DNA of 64,000 nucleotides from Neobacillus niacini (lineage in GTDB: Bacteria; Bacillota; Bacilli; Bacillales; Cytobacillaceae), in the NCBI RefSeq assembly GCF_023715785.1, contig NZ_JAMBOX010000001.1, positions 248,001 through 312,000 on the forward strand, read 5' to 3'. The stretch's first letter is position 1; every line of letters starts with the position of its first letter. The notes beneath the pieces are model-generated. The model did no database searches and was not told the DNA's origin. It saw only the letters and a list, made by a program, of their open reading frames with translations. A program made the translations under genes and the position numbers. Below, one piece after another: positions 41,801 through 49,840 of this stretch.

Positions 41801-44393
41801 TCACAATCCCGCTGTCGCCAGATTGGATATTCGAATTTAAGCTAGTGACCAGGTAAGGCTCTTGATTTTTGTTGCCAACATTGTCGGTCACTTCTACCTG
41901 GAAGGTTCCCTTGAAACTGTCTACATCAAGTTCAAATTTCTTTTCTGCACTTGAACCGGTTTTCGTTAAGCTGTCTTTCATGGCAGGAACAGCGATCGGC
42001 TCAGCCGTTCCCTCTTTTACCGCCTGCAAGACAACATCCTTGATCCCGGAGGCATCGTCCTTCACTTTGACAGTGATGTCGATTTTCTTATTAAAGAAGG
42101 TTCCAAAAGTTAAGAAATTGAGTGTTCTGGCGATACTGCCATCGTTAACGACATCAAACTCGACATTTTCCAATTCTGGCGCCGTTTCGTCAATTACGAT
42201 TTTCTCTCTTTGTGTGGCGGCGCTATTTTTATTGCCGGCATTATCCTCGACATCTACTGAGAACGTGTACTCTCTTCCCTTATTTTTCAGCGTGCTGGTG
42301 TCAATTGGTTCGAGAACCACTGTTGTTTTCCTTTCGGTTGCATCAGAAAAATTCTCCGATTTTAATTCTTCGTTGTTCAGTTTAACCATTACTTTCCGAA
42401 CACCAGATTGCTGATCTTCCGCTTTGACATTCAGCTTCACATCGGAACGATAATATTCCGTATCGCCATTGATATATGGCTCTTCTTTTGCATCGGAAGC
42501 TACTGTTATTTCCACATTTGGCTTGACTCGGTCAATCACGAATTTAGCATTGCCTTCTGGCTCGACATTATCATCTGTGACCTCATATTCTTCTTTATTG
42601 TTGACGTTATCGGTCACTTCCACGGAGAACGTGCCATCGAAACTATCATCGTTAAGCAGGAAGGTTCCAGTTGCAGTTTTTTGATTTTTGTCATCAAATT
42701 TAATTTCATTCAGTTTATTAACAGTTTTGCTTGAATCCCCCTGATGGGCAATTAGCGAGATATCTTTTATGCCTGACGCTTCATCCTTGGCCTGAACTGT
42801 CACCTTAATCCCCTCATTAGCGAAAAATCCTAATGAAATAATATTAATGATCTTAGATACAAGGTCATCGTTTACCTTTTCTACCTTTACCGGTCTGCCT
42901 TCCGCAAGGGTTGGGGCGGTTTTATCGATATTGATGGTGACATCTCTCACAGAAGATGGATTTCCGGCTTTATCGACCGCTCTTATCTTGTAAATGCCAG
43001 ATTCATCGGCCGAAATCGGGTAATTTTTTTCTGTCGTATTAAAAGGAACATCCACAGTCGTTGTTTCTGCATCCTTACTGTAATAAACTTTTTCAATTTC
43101 AGAGGAATATGTTGCAATCAGTTTCTTATTTTCAAAGTAATCCTGCTCTGTGTTGGTAATCGTAACAGGAATCTTCACTGCCCCGCTGTACCAATCGATC
43201 CCATTGACGGTGGTATGATTGGGACCCTCCAATACAGGTTTGTTCACAGCCGGGTTTTGGGTATCGAACAAGATTAAGATATCTTCAGGCAAGCTAATTT
43301 TTCGCTCACTCTTCTTTTTATTGCCCATTTTCACTTTCATTTCCTTGATCGAGGTATTACTCGTGATCGTATACACGGAGCTTGACTTTGGTTGAGACTT
43401 GTCGGAAGTAGTGAGTAATAGATTTGTATAATCCGGCTTTGGAGAAACCGTTACCTTCGCTCCGTTGGAAAACACGTAAATTTCCTTTTTGGGATCTTTA
43501 TATACGTGTGTTCCGGTTGATGCGGCAATCGTTACATATTGATCCCATGGGCCTTTCAATACCTCAAGCTGTTTAAAGCTAACCTCAATCGTGGTATCCC
43601 CGGTAATACCGGTGACAGTGTAGGTGAAACTGTCGTCGTTGTCAACAAAGCCATCGTTGATGACGGTTTTAGCCCCATCCTTGGTAACTGTTAACGAATC
43701 GACCGTATAGTCGAAATCAGGAACCATCGTAACGGTAACATCGCTGCCTTCCTCAACCTTCATGGATTCTCCCTCATTGATTTTGCCATCAAGAGTCACT
43801 TCACCATTGTCGCTGGCAAGATTGGTCACAGTGTAGCTGTTTTTTTCGAATTCCACCTCCACTGTGACATCTTCCTTTACTTCAGGAGCAGTGAATTCGA
43901 AGTCTTTTGTTGCATTCGTGTATTGGGCTGGAATTTCAATCGGCACTGTGCCAAAAGTGATGCTTTGGACATGGTACGTTGGTTCTGGCATTACCTTGAA
44001 CTCCGGTGTAGACCCTTCCTTCACTTGTTCCACCGTACCGCCGCTCGAAATAATTTTGTCGCGATCCAGCACTTTACCTTGTTTGCTGTCATATTGAAAA
44101 GTCAGCGTGAAGGTGTTAGCCGCATTGTCCGGCTCGGGATCCTCAGGTGCCGGTTCAACTGGTTCTTCCTCACCATCACCTAGGGCAGGATCCGTTTCTC
44201 CTGGCGGCTCCTCATCAGATTGATCCTGTGGAGGCTGCTCCACTGCAGGTTCCTCTGTCACAAGTTCCTCTGTAGGTTCACCTTCCGCAAATGCATTCGT
44301 AAACACACCAAAAGGTATGTTGTAGGTCACCAACAAAACCGCAAGGACAATCGCCAACATGCGGGCAACCCTTGATTTCCTCTTTCTATACAT
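38868..44393 (-). CDS. Large Ig-like repeat surface protein with C-terminal membrane anchor
   Basis: 1841 residues. An N-terminal signal (residues about 10-37, ending NAFAEG) is followed by a Glu/Pro-rich linker (about 38-92) and two bacterial-repeat modules (FTLTFQYDSKQGKVLDRDKI and TVTNLASDNGEVTLDGKINE patterns). A long series of Ig-like modules follows, each opened by IDKTAP or a similar phrase and carrying DNAGN/DNVNN and YYS or YYKADRTATI segments. A C-terminal helix (FAGSIGGIGGLAIAITALVL, then YRRQKK) anchors it. No sortase motif. Last gene of a PP2C-kinase-TxLL-protein operon. It is probably an adhesin or sensor whose display is linked to that signalling pair. Confidence 0.85.
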   Translation of the reverse strand: MYRKRKSRVARMLAIVLAVLLVTYNIPFGVFTNAFAEGEPTEELVTEEPAVEQPPQDQSDEEPPGETDPALGDGEEEPVEPAPEDPEPDNAANTFTLTFQYDSKQGKVLDRDKIISSGGTVEQVKEGSTPEFKVMPEPTYHVQSITFGTVPIEIPAQYTNATKDFEFTAPEVKEDVTVEVEFEKNSYTVTNLASDNGEVTLDGKINEGESMKVEEGSDVTVTMVPDFDYTVDSLTVTKDGAKTVINDGFVDNDDSFTYTVTGITGDTTIEVSFKQLEVLKGPWDQYVTIAASTGTHVYKDPKKEIYVFSNGAKVTVSPKPDYTNLLLTTSDKSQPKSSSVYTITSNTSIKEMKVKMGNKKKSERKISLPEDILILFDTQNPAVNKPVLEGPNHTTVNGIDWYSGAVKIPVTITNTEQDYFENKKLIATYSSEIEKVYYSKDAETTTVDVPFNTTEKNYPISADESGIYKIRAVDKAGNPSSVRDVTINIDKTAPTLAEGRPVKVEKVNDDLVSKIINIISLGFFANEGIKVTVQAKDEASGIKDISLIAHQGDSSKTVNKLNEIKFDDKNQKTATGTFLLNDDSFDGTFSVEVTDNVNNKEEYEVTDDNVEPEGNAKFVIDRVKPNVEITVASDAKEEPYINGDTEYYRSDVKLNVKAEDQQSGVRKVMVKLNNEELKSENFSDATERKTTVVLEPIDTSTLKNKGREYTFSVDVEDNAGNKNSAATQREKIVIDETAPELENVEFDVVNDGSIARTLNFLTFGTFFNKKIDITVKVKDDASGIKDVVLQAVKEGTAEPIAVPAMKDSLTKTGSSAEKKFELDVDSFKGTFQVEVTDNVGNKNQEPYLVTSLNSNIQSGDSGIVMIEKTNPEAEIKITPFTGETYYKDPETGAEYYSGDVTFDVQAKDTDSGVNAVKIDVNGTVINDGDDPYYFYENKTKATMVTDNIKPIHTNDEGIAIDQEGTYTIHVETVDNALNGFATSKTIFKDTKSPDKNDFQFDFAVDKQNVNPTESLTNSVELTEYGFFFKKPITVTVKAKDFDEQNDFDATSGLKSLTIYLQDYEKGKTYAVTADGTLAEIESSAVDGIAGIPTTEAFSFTVPASFKGQIFAKATDNVNNSSEFVTPTGTVIEDEAQHAKETHITFEKAETKYKDNNNLELYSHNVNVKLTVTDTYSGLKQVEWWVEAPYDRANNQYGKLEIAGDGNFLPGSHDAGWSKDKLDHNLVTEMSKTITVSHNSNDIKVKAKITDRAGNTTEQELKFSIDKTAPTIKVTYDNNTADPANPDYYKADRTATIVVTERNFTAKDVEYHITNTDGTIPSLVGWSTAVNAQDPDKTTHTATIKFTADGDYTFDIKYKDNAGNAAPAVPQDRFTIDKTIPVIKVSYNNNAAANGNYYKASRTATISITEHNFDPSRVKITGSASDNGNPAGFPNASGWSRSGDVHTAVIQYSADGKYSFDIDFVDMAGNQAADYKAEEFVIDQTAPQLSITGVGDQTANNGDVIPIVSFSDTNFNKNAVSIKLTGANRGAVALDGDYTDGPNGQVFTFNNFEKKKEVDDLYTLTATLTDFAGNESTQTIHFSVNRFGSVYAFDDSLKTINGKYVQKEMDVILTETNVDSLKQDSIHVKMTKNGTPSDLVEGKDYTVTETGGSGQWSQYKYVIKKALFAGDGKYTIALYSEDAAGNVNENIDEKKQAEISFGIDKTAPVIVPIDIESGEQYPLETKTATVSVKDNLVLEGATFYLNGEKVKHEQNGENFRFDIQSSNFKQHVKMVAVDAAGNELTKEVNDILVSTNPIVRWYNNTPLFAGSIGGIGGLAIAITALVLYRRQKKLADVEKQAS

Positions 44394-44444
44394 GCTTCTC
44401 TCACCCCGAAGAAATAAATTTATAAATGTCTTCTTCCCCTTTGG

Positions 44445-45047
44445 CTAAATGACTTCGTTTGTATGGACAATCTCGATATCCTTTTCTACCTTAAACACAA
44501 AAGCCGGCTCGGCCTCATTTTCCAACAAAGCAGTGGCAGCTAATATGGTTGTTCCATATGACAGGATTTCTGTCTCTTCGGAAAGAAGAACAGTTGCTTC
44601 AGGAGCATGACCTTCGGAAAGCAGCGCGGTTGATTGAGAAGCTTCATGATTGCCCAGCAGTACGGTTGAATCGTTGCCCCCTTTTGGCAAAAGCTCCGTA
44701 GACAGGGCTTCGGCAGCGATCAACTGAGTTTCCTCTACTTTAGAGTTTGTCTTCCTGAACTTTCCTGTCAACCCTCCGGTTCTGTCCATTTTCGCTAATC
44801 CCGCCGTACGTCCCAGCCGCTTTGACTCCCTGTCGAGACGAAAGGCTTTCGGCTGGAGCCGCTTGTTGTCCGCACCTTTGTTATGTTCGCGAATCTCCTT
44901 GATTTTTCGCGCTGCTGTTTTTCCGCTTAGATCCCCAATAATGGCAAGAATGTTCATCTTAAAAAACATAATGATCGCCACTACAAACAGAACTCCTGCA
45001 AGGGAGTATCCGATGATGGAGATTTTTAGCCAAGTCGCTGCATCCAT
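44445..45047 (-). CDS. Single-pass membrane protein with repeated T-x-[LI]-[LI] motifs
   Basis: 200 residues. A membrane helix at residues about 9-30 is followed by a basic cytoplasmic linker (40-100). Then come about eight short motifs with Thr at 107, 117, 128, 140, 152, 159, 166 and 172 (TQLI, TELL, TVLL, TALL, TVLL, TEIL, TTIL, TALL), spaced 6-12 residues. A short beta-like end follows (FVFKVEKDIEIVHTNE). Thr-x-Leu-Leu repeats near acidic residues resemble phospho-threonine sites recognised by FHA domains. The gene sits 15 bases after a Ser/Thr kinase, so I infer a kinase substrate and docking tail. No named family is recognised. Confidence 0.75.
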   Translation of the reverse strand: MDAATWLKISIIGYSLAGVLFVVAIIMFFKMNILAIIGDLSGKTAARKIKEIREHNKGADNKRLQPKAFRLDRESKRLGRTAGLAKMDRTGGLTGKFRKTNSKVEETQLIAAEALSTELLPKGGNDSTVLLGNHEASQSTALLSEGHAPEATVLLSEETEILSYGTTILAATALLENEAEPAFVFKVEKDIEIVHTNEVI

Positions 45048-45062
45048 TCGAATTCCCCCTTC

Positions 45063-46751
45063 CTATGAATTTCTAAACGCGGTTTCAATCGCTTTTTCGG
45101 TTGGCTCAATGCGGTTGATCACATCATTTTTGATCAGCTCCGTCTTTTCGGAGGTAACCGCAACATTATTCGTGCTTTTCTTGACGGAATCGACAACAGC
45201 GCGAATATCATTTTCCTTTATGCCATCGAGCTTCAGCTTCCGGGCATACATCTCTACCGAAAACATCGTTAATTTGTAGAGTTCTAGTTTGACAATCTCA
45301 CTTTCATCCGGATTCTCTTCAATCATTTTTACAAGACTTTTGATATTTTCCCAGTACGGCTTGTATTTGCCCTGATCAGACGCTTCCTCAATCTGAAGGG
45401 TAATGTCCTGATTAAATTTGCCGATGTCTCGGTAAATCGTAGCCATTTTATAAAAATTGCTGGTCTTATCTCCGTACTTAACGGCATCGTCAAACCATTG
45501 GACCGAGCTTTTCATTCTCGTAATCTGGTTGTCGCTGTTTTCTGTTTTCCCATAATCGTAATAGTACCAATAGGCTTTACCTACCTCGAAGGCAAGATCG
45601 GCATACCCGGGAATTTCACGTATTTCAACGAGATGGGCATTTATTTTCTTCTTGAACTGTTCTTCTTCTTCGACCGTAAAGGCGGCATCATTTTTAAACG
45701 CGTCAATCAGTCCGACATAGGCCGTTTTTTCAATCGGCTTGATGTCAATCGCCTTTAAATAGTAGTTAATTTTATGACTGTCGGCTGAAGCCTTTTCAGC
45801 CATCTGAATATGGCGATAGTAATCGTCATTGTCGGTTTGGATTTTCATGGCCTGACCGGTAATGCCCACGGCCAAGCTTAACAGGGCGGCCCCGGCGACC
45901 AGGCTGAATTGACGGAGTTTCTTCTTTTGTTTGTTGCGATAAAGGTCATCCATTTCTTCATAATGATTCAGCGCATAGAGCAGCTCAGCACAGGATTGGT
46001 AGCGGTCGTCTGGATTTAGTTGGGTGCATTTTTGAATGATTTTTTCCAAGCCGCCGGATAATTGCGGATTCCAATGGCGGATCGGATACAACTCATAGGG
46101 AGGTTCACTTGGGTTTTGGCCGGTGACGAGATGATAAAGCGTGACCCCGAGACAGTAGACGTCCGTCCTTGGGTCCGTTTGCCCCTTTCCGCCGAACTGC
46201 TCCGGCGCGGCATAGCCTTTTGTTCCCAAATTGACCGTATCAGCCAGATTTTCCTCTTTATATTCTCTGGCAATTCCGAAGTCTATTAATTTTAAATTGC
46301 CGTCAGGCTTCAGCATGACGTTAGCCGGCTTCATATCCCGGTAGATGATAGGGGGGGTATTCGTATGTAAGTAGTCGAGCACTTCGCAAAGCTGCATCGC
46401 CCATTCAATCACTAAATCCTGAGGCTGGGCGCCTTCCTGGTCCAAAATCTTGCTCAGGGGCTCCCCTTCGATATAGTCCATGATGACAAAAATAACATGC
46501 CCATCATCGATAATATCGACAATCCGCGGCAAGGCCTGATGGTCAAGCATCTTGATCATGTTCGCTTCAGCAATCGCGCTCTGAATGACGACCTCATTAT
46601 GTTTATCTCTGGCTTTTTTTTCAATCTCTTTGACGGCCCATTGTTTGTTCAGACGTTTGTCCATCGCCAGATATACCTTTGACATTCCGCCCTTGCCAAT
46701 GAGCTTCAGTATTTCATATTTCCCGTCTATAACAGACCCTATTGCTGCCAA
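45063..46751 (-). CDS. Transmembrane Ser/Thr protein kinase
   Basis: 562 residues. Kinase domain: IGKGGMSKVYLA loop (18-29), Lys41 in AVKE, catalytic YRDMKPANV (Asp139, Lys141; HRD is changed to YRD), DFG at 157-159, and APEQ at 182. One membrane helix lies at about 282-300 (FSLVAGAALLSLAVGITG). The 260-residue outer part is helical and TPR-like (AEKASADSHKINYYLKAIDI) rather than the PASTA repeats of PrkC. It is co-transcribed with a PP2C phosphatase (16 bases upstream) and a TxLL-repeat protein (16 bases downstream). Confidence 0.93.
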   Translation of the reverse strand: MAAIGSVIDGKYEILKLIGKGGMSKVYLAMDKRLNKQWAVKEIEKKARDKHNEVVIQSAIAEANMIKMLDHQALPRIVDIIDDGHVIFVIMDYIEGEPLSKILDQEGAQPQDLVIEWAMQLCEVLDYLHTNTPPIIYRDMKPANVMLKPDGNLKLIDFGIAREYKEENLADTVNLGTKGYAAPEQFGGKGQTDPRTDVYCLGVTLYHLVTGQNPSEPPYELYPIRHWNPQLSGGLEKIIQKCTQLNPDDRYQSCAELLYALNHYEEMDDLYRNKQKKKLRQFSLVAGAALLSLAVGITGQAMKIQTDNDDYYRHIQMAEKASADSHKINYYLKAIDIKPIEKTAYVGLIDAFKNDAAFTVEEEEQFKKKINAHLVEIREIPGYADLAFEVGKAYWYYYDYGKTENSDNQITRMKSSVQWFDDAVKYGDKTSNFYKMATIYRDIGKFNQDITLQIEEASDQGKYKPYWENIKSLVKMIEENPDESEIVKLELYKLTMFSVEMYARKLKLDGIKENDIRAVVDSVKKSTNNVAVTSEKTELIKNDVINRIEPTEKAIETAFRNS

Positions 46752-46766
46752 AAGAAATCCCCATCC

Positions 46767-47537
46767 TTACGAAATTTTAACAAGCAATACAGAGATGTTG
46801 TCAGTTTCCTGCCTTTGCTTATTAAGCGCCACCAATTCCTTGGCTTTTTGCTCCATCATCGTTTCATTGGTTAATGCCCGAGGCGCGAAAAGGGAGTGAA
46901 TCTCGTTTTCGCTAATCATATTGCGAAAACCATCGGAACAAAGCATAAACACCTCTTCCGGTTCGGGTGTTCCGCTTATGAAATCGGGTTCCAGCACTTT
47001 TGATGCGCCGATGCATTGCAACAGAACATTCCGTCTCGGGTCCCGTCTTGCCTGCTCGGGCGTTAACGTACCGCGCCTTATTTCCCTGCCGACCACCGTC
47101 TGGTCCTCTGTCATGACCTCGAGTTTATGATTGGAGATTCGATAGGCCCTTGTGTCGCCGACATGACCAATGAGCATAAACTTGGTGTCAATCAACAGCA
47201 TGGCGGTTAAGGTTGTGCCAAGCTGAATGTTTACTCTCTGCCCGTACTCGGCAATTCGTTGATTTTGCTCATGAATGATACGCTCCCAATCAAGCTGAAG
47301 CTCGTGAAAACTTCCACTCACTAGCCTTGAAGGAAGCTCGTTGTCAAACCAATTGGAAAAAGCATGGATGACACTGGCACTGGCAACCTCTCCTTTGGCA
47401 AGCCCACCCATGCCATCACATATGACGGCTAGCACAACCTTTCCAAGCGAGGTTTGGGCCACTTTCAGACATAAACTATCCTGATTTGTTGCTTTTTTAT
47501 TTCCGATATCTGTATGTACTGCAGTTAACACTTCCAT
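46767..47537 (-). CDS. PP2C-type protein phosphatase
   Basis: 256 residues with PP2C metal motifs in order: NQDS near residue 20, ICDGMGGLAKGE, HVGDTRAYRI, LCSDGFRNMI and TDNISVLLVKI. It is expected to reverse phosphorylation by the kinase encoded next. First gene of the four-gene minus-strand operon; ribosome site AGGAAGG. Confidence 0.94.
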   Translation of the reverse strand: MEVLTAVHTDIGNKKATNQDSLCLKVAQTSLGKVVLAVICDGMGGLAKGEVASASVIHAFSNWFDNELPSRLVSGSFHELQLDWERIIHEQNQRIAEYGQRVNIQLGTTLTAMLLIDTKFMLIGHVGDTRAYRISNHKLEVMTEDQTVVGREIRRGTLTPEQARRDPRRNVLLQCIGASKVLEPDFISGTPEPEEVFMLCSDGFRNMISENEIHSLFAPRALTNETMMEQKAKELVALNKQRQETDNISVLLVKIS

Positions 47538-47970
47538 ATTTTACCTTCCTATAGTTATATAGAATGAAATGCTTTAAACCGAGAAAAGACCCCAGTTTAC
47601 TATGCATAAAGACCTGGGTGGTCCGTGTTAGTCTCAAAACGGTTACATAGGCCATGAATTCATCTTTATGTATCGTAAATTTCCATGATGGATTGTCATA
47701 TTAGATGTCGGTTGGATGAATTTTCTCCATCCGTCAAATGATTGGTTGGTATCTGCTAAAGTACTGCTGGATGAATTTTTCCACCAAACCGATTTTACCA
47801 TTAAATTGCTAGTTTTTGTTCGTGAAATAGACAAAATAGTCTGAAAGTCCCTTTAGCTCGAAGTTTTAGGGATTGGCAAATGAATAATGTTGACTGTTCT
47901 TGGGGAAGCTTGCAACGGGATAGACTATACAACACGGTGCACGGTTTTCTCGGTGTGTGTGCGTTTGCTC

Positions 47971-48130
47971 TTGAAGACAAAAACGTGAGGAAAATAAGGA
48001 AGAGTGTCTTCTATGAGCCCTATTGAGGACAAATCTGTTAGATAAATAAGGAAAAGTGTCTTCAATAAGCCCTATTGAGGACAAAATCAGAGGAAAAATA
48101 AGTAAATGTGTCTTCAATAAAGCATTCTTA
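47971..48130. repeat. Second copy of the 52-bp repeat array
   Basis: TTGAAG/TTGAGG units start at 47971, 48023 and 48075, exactly 52 bases apart, each with TTGAGGACA and TGTCTTCAA ends and an AATAAG centre, then AGCCCTA. It is the same family as 16624-16965, here non-coding. Confidence 0.88.
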
Positions 48131-48152
48131 TTGCATGTGCGATGCACACTCC

Positions 48153-48182
48153 AAAAAAAAGAAGCAGGGGAACAGCTCCCTG
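48153..48182 (-). terminator. Terminator of the ABC transporter operon
   Basis: GAAGCAGGG pairs with CCCTGCTTC around a short loop, followed on the minus strand by TTTTTTTT. It abuts the permease stop. Confidence 0.92.
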
Positions 48183-48184
48183 CT

Positions 48185-48925
48185 TCACGTCCAACGGAAA
48201 AATTTCGTGCCAATCAATGTCGAGACCACCAGTATGCCTCCCAAAACGGCGATATCCATTACAGCCCCGGCGGTGAACAGCGTTCCGTTCCAGCCATCGC
48301 GCAATATATTTACGACATAGGTTAACGGAACCGCTACGGCCATTTTTTGCAAAATGTCAGGCAGTGATTCTAACGGAAGAGTCGCTCCCGAAAGAAAAAA
48401 CATCGGATACATCGCAACCATCGCTATGCCCAATGCGGTTTGCATCCGCTTCGCAAGGCTTGAAACAATAAAGCCAATCGAAAAAAACGTCACCGAGCAA
48501 AACGTCAACGCCAGGAAAAATTCAAACGGATTTGGCGTTAAGTCTGCTCCGAAATAAAACTTGGCAATCAGCAGGATTTCAATTGCCCCTACATAAATCG
48601 CCAGGAAGCCTTTGGCAATTGTGGCTGTAAAAATGGCATTTTGTTGCAAGGGAGTGCCCATTAAACGCTTGTAGACCCCTTTTTCCCGATCAATCACAAC
48701 CTGCAGGCCCATCGAGAAAAACGCGGTGGTAAAAATAATGATCGAAATCATCCCTGGAATATACGCTTGAAAATAATCCAGGCCGCCCTCGTAGGTATTG
48801 GATTTAAACATCAAGCCAAACACGACAAAACTGACAGCCGGCACAATAAACGTAAACAGCATGGCCAATGTTTCACGAAAAAATAACTTCAATTCCATTT
48901 TCGTATGCGTCAATAAGGTATTCAT
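48185..48925 (-). CDS. ABC-2 type exporter permease
   Basis: 246 residues with six membrane helices of the ABC-2 family: LFFRETLAMLFTFIVPAVSF at the start, YIPGMISIIIFTTAFFSMGL, and FLSGATLPLESLPDILQKMA near residue 185. It forms an exporter with the ATPase encoded 12 bases upstream. The family carries drugs, lipids or polymers; the substrate here is unknown. Confidence 0.92.
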   Translation of the reverse strand: MNTLLTHTKMELKLFFRETLAMLFTFIVPAVSFVVFGLMFKSNTYEGGLDYFQAYIPGMISIIIFTTAFFSMGLQVVIDREKGVYKRLMGTPLQQNAIFTATIAKGFLAIYVGAIEILLIAKFYFGADLTPNPFEFFLALTFCSVTFFSIGFIVSSLAKRMQTALGIAMVAMYPMFFLSGATLPLESLPDILQKMAVAVPLTYVVNILRDGWNGTLFTAGAVMDIAVLGGILVVSTLIGTKFFRWT

Positions 48926-48937
48926 CTACACTCCCCC

Positions 48938-49660
48938 TTACGCTTCGACCGCAACCTGTAAATAAACATCCTCCATCGTCCCCTCTTCGCTTAACAAAGA
49001 AGAGATTAACGACTTCGGACGATCACAGGCCACTAGCTTTCCTTTTTTAATAATCGCAATCCGGTCACAATGCTTTTGCGCCTCATCCATATAATGAGTC
49101 GACAACAGAATCGTCTTCCCCTCCTGACGATAACGGTTGATACATGCCCACAACTCGAGCCGTGCTTGCGGGTCCAAACCGGTTGTCGGTTCATCGAGAA
49201 AAATGATATCCGGGTCATTGACGAGGGCCAGCGCAAGCGACGTCCGCTGCTGCCAACCGCCGGAAAGGTTTTTCACATACTTATTCAAATAAGGCCTTAT
49301 CCCCAATGTATCGATAATCTCCTGCAAGTCCCGCTTTTTATCATAGTAGGAACTGAACAATTCCAACGCTTCCTTCACCTTAATCCGGTCATATAATGCG
49401 GTTTGCTGGAGTTGAATCCCAATCCGCTTTTTGATTTCCTGCGCATGTTCCTTTATATCCATCCCTAGAACTTTTACCGTCCCGGAATCAGGTCTACGAA
49501 GCCCCATCATGATTTCTAGAGTAGTAGATTTACCAGCGCCATTTGCACCGATGATTCCCATGACTTCTCCCTTTTTCACAGTCAGGGAAATTCCATTCAC
49601 TGCTTTCGTATCTCCATAGCTTTTATGTATGTCTTGTAACTCAATTACCGTTCCTTCCAT
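48938..49660 (-). CDS. ABC transporter ATP-binding protein
   Basis: 240-residue ATPase with Walker A GANGAGKST (about residues 38-46), Q-loop LQQTALYD, signature LSGGWQQR, Walker B DIIFLDEPTTGLDP and H-loop LLSTHYMDEA. Single ATPase domain typical of DrrA/CcmA-type exporters. The unusual W in LSGGW is a small deviation. Operon with the permease. Confidence 0.95.
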   Translation of the reverse strand: MEGTVIELQDIHKSYGDTKAVNGISLTVKKGEVMGIIGANGAGKSTTLEIMMGLRRPDSGTVKVLGMDIKEHAQEIKKRIGIQLQQTALYDRIKVKEALELFSSYYDKKRDLQEIIDTLGIRPYLNKYVKNLSGGWQQRTSLALALVNDPDIIFLDEPTTGLDPQARLELWACINRYRQEGKTILLSTHYMDEAQKHCDRIAIIKKGKLVACDRPKSLISSLLSEEGTMEDVYLQVAVEA

Positions 49661-49796
49661 CTTTATCCCCCTTATCCCCCATGCTCATACGTTTCCAGTT
49701 TATCATAAAATAGTAAAATATTACTATCAATAATGTTTATTGTGTGTAAATTAAGCATGAAATTTGAGGCAAGTATTTTGACTTTTTTTAGATAAT

Positions 49797-49826
49797 AAAA
49801 AGGACCGTCCCTTGCCAATCCTTTTT
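49797..49826 (-). terminator. Terminator after the sulfatase-maturase pseudogene
   Basis: AAAAAGGA pairs with TCCTTTTT around a 14-base loop, 15 bases past the end of the minus-strand frame at 49841. Confidence 0.7.
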
Positions 49827-49840
49827 GGGGTTTGGAAGTT

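Larger units (their letters stand above)
47538..48184. other. 647-base intergenic region with repeats and no supported gene
   Basis: Between the PP2C operon start and the ABC permease end. It holds an imperfect pair of GGATGAATTTT-TCCA segments (47710-47790), the 52-bp array (47971-48130) and a terminator (48153-48182). A TTG-initiated 63-codon minus frame (47643-47834) lacks a ribosome site at proper distance, and I do not call it. AT-rich TATATAAC near 47558 may contain the PP2C operon -10. Confidence 0.5.

Noticed and set aside
47643-47834. 63-codon minus-strand frame upstream of the PP2C operon
   Set aside because: It starts with TTG, the nearest purine-rich site is about 14 bases away, the composition is ordinary, and it covers imperfect intergenic repeats.
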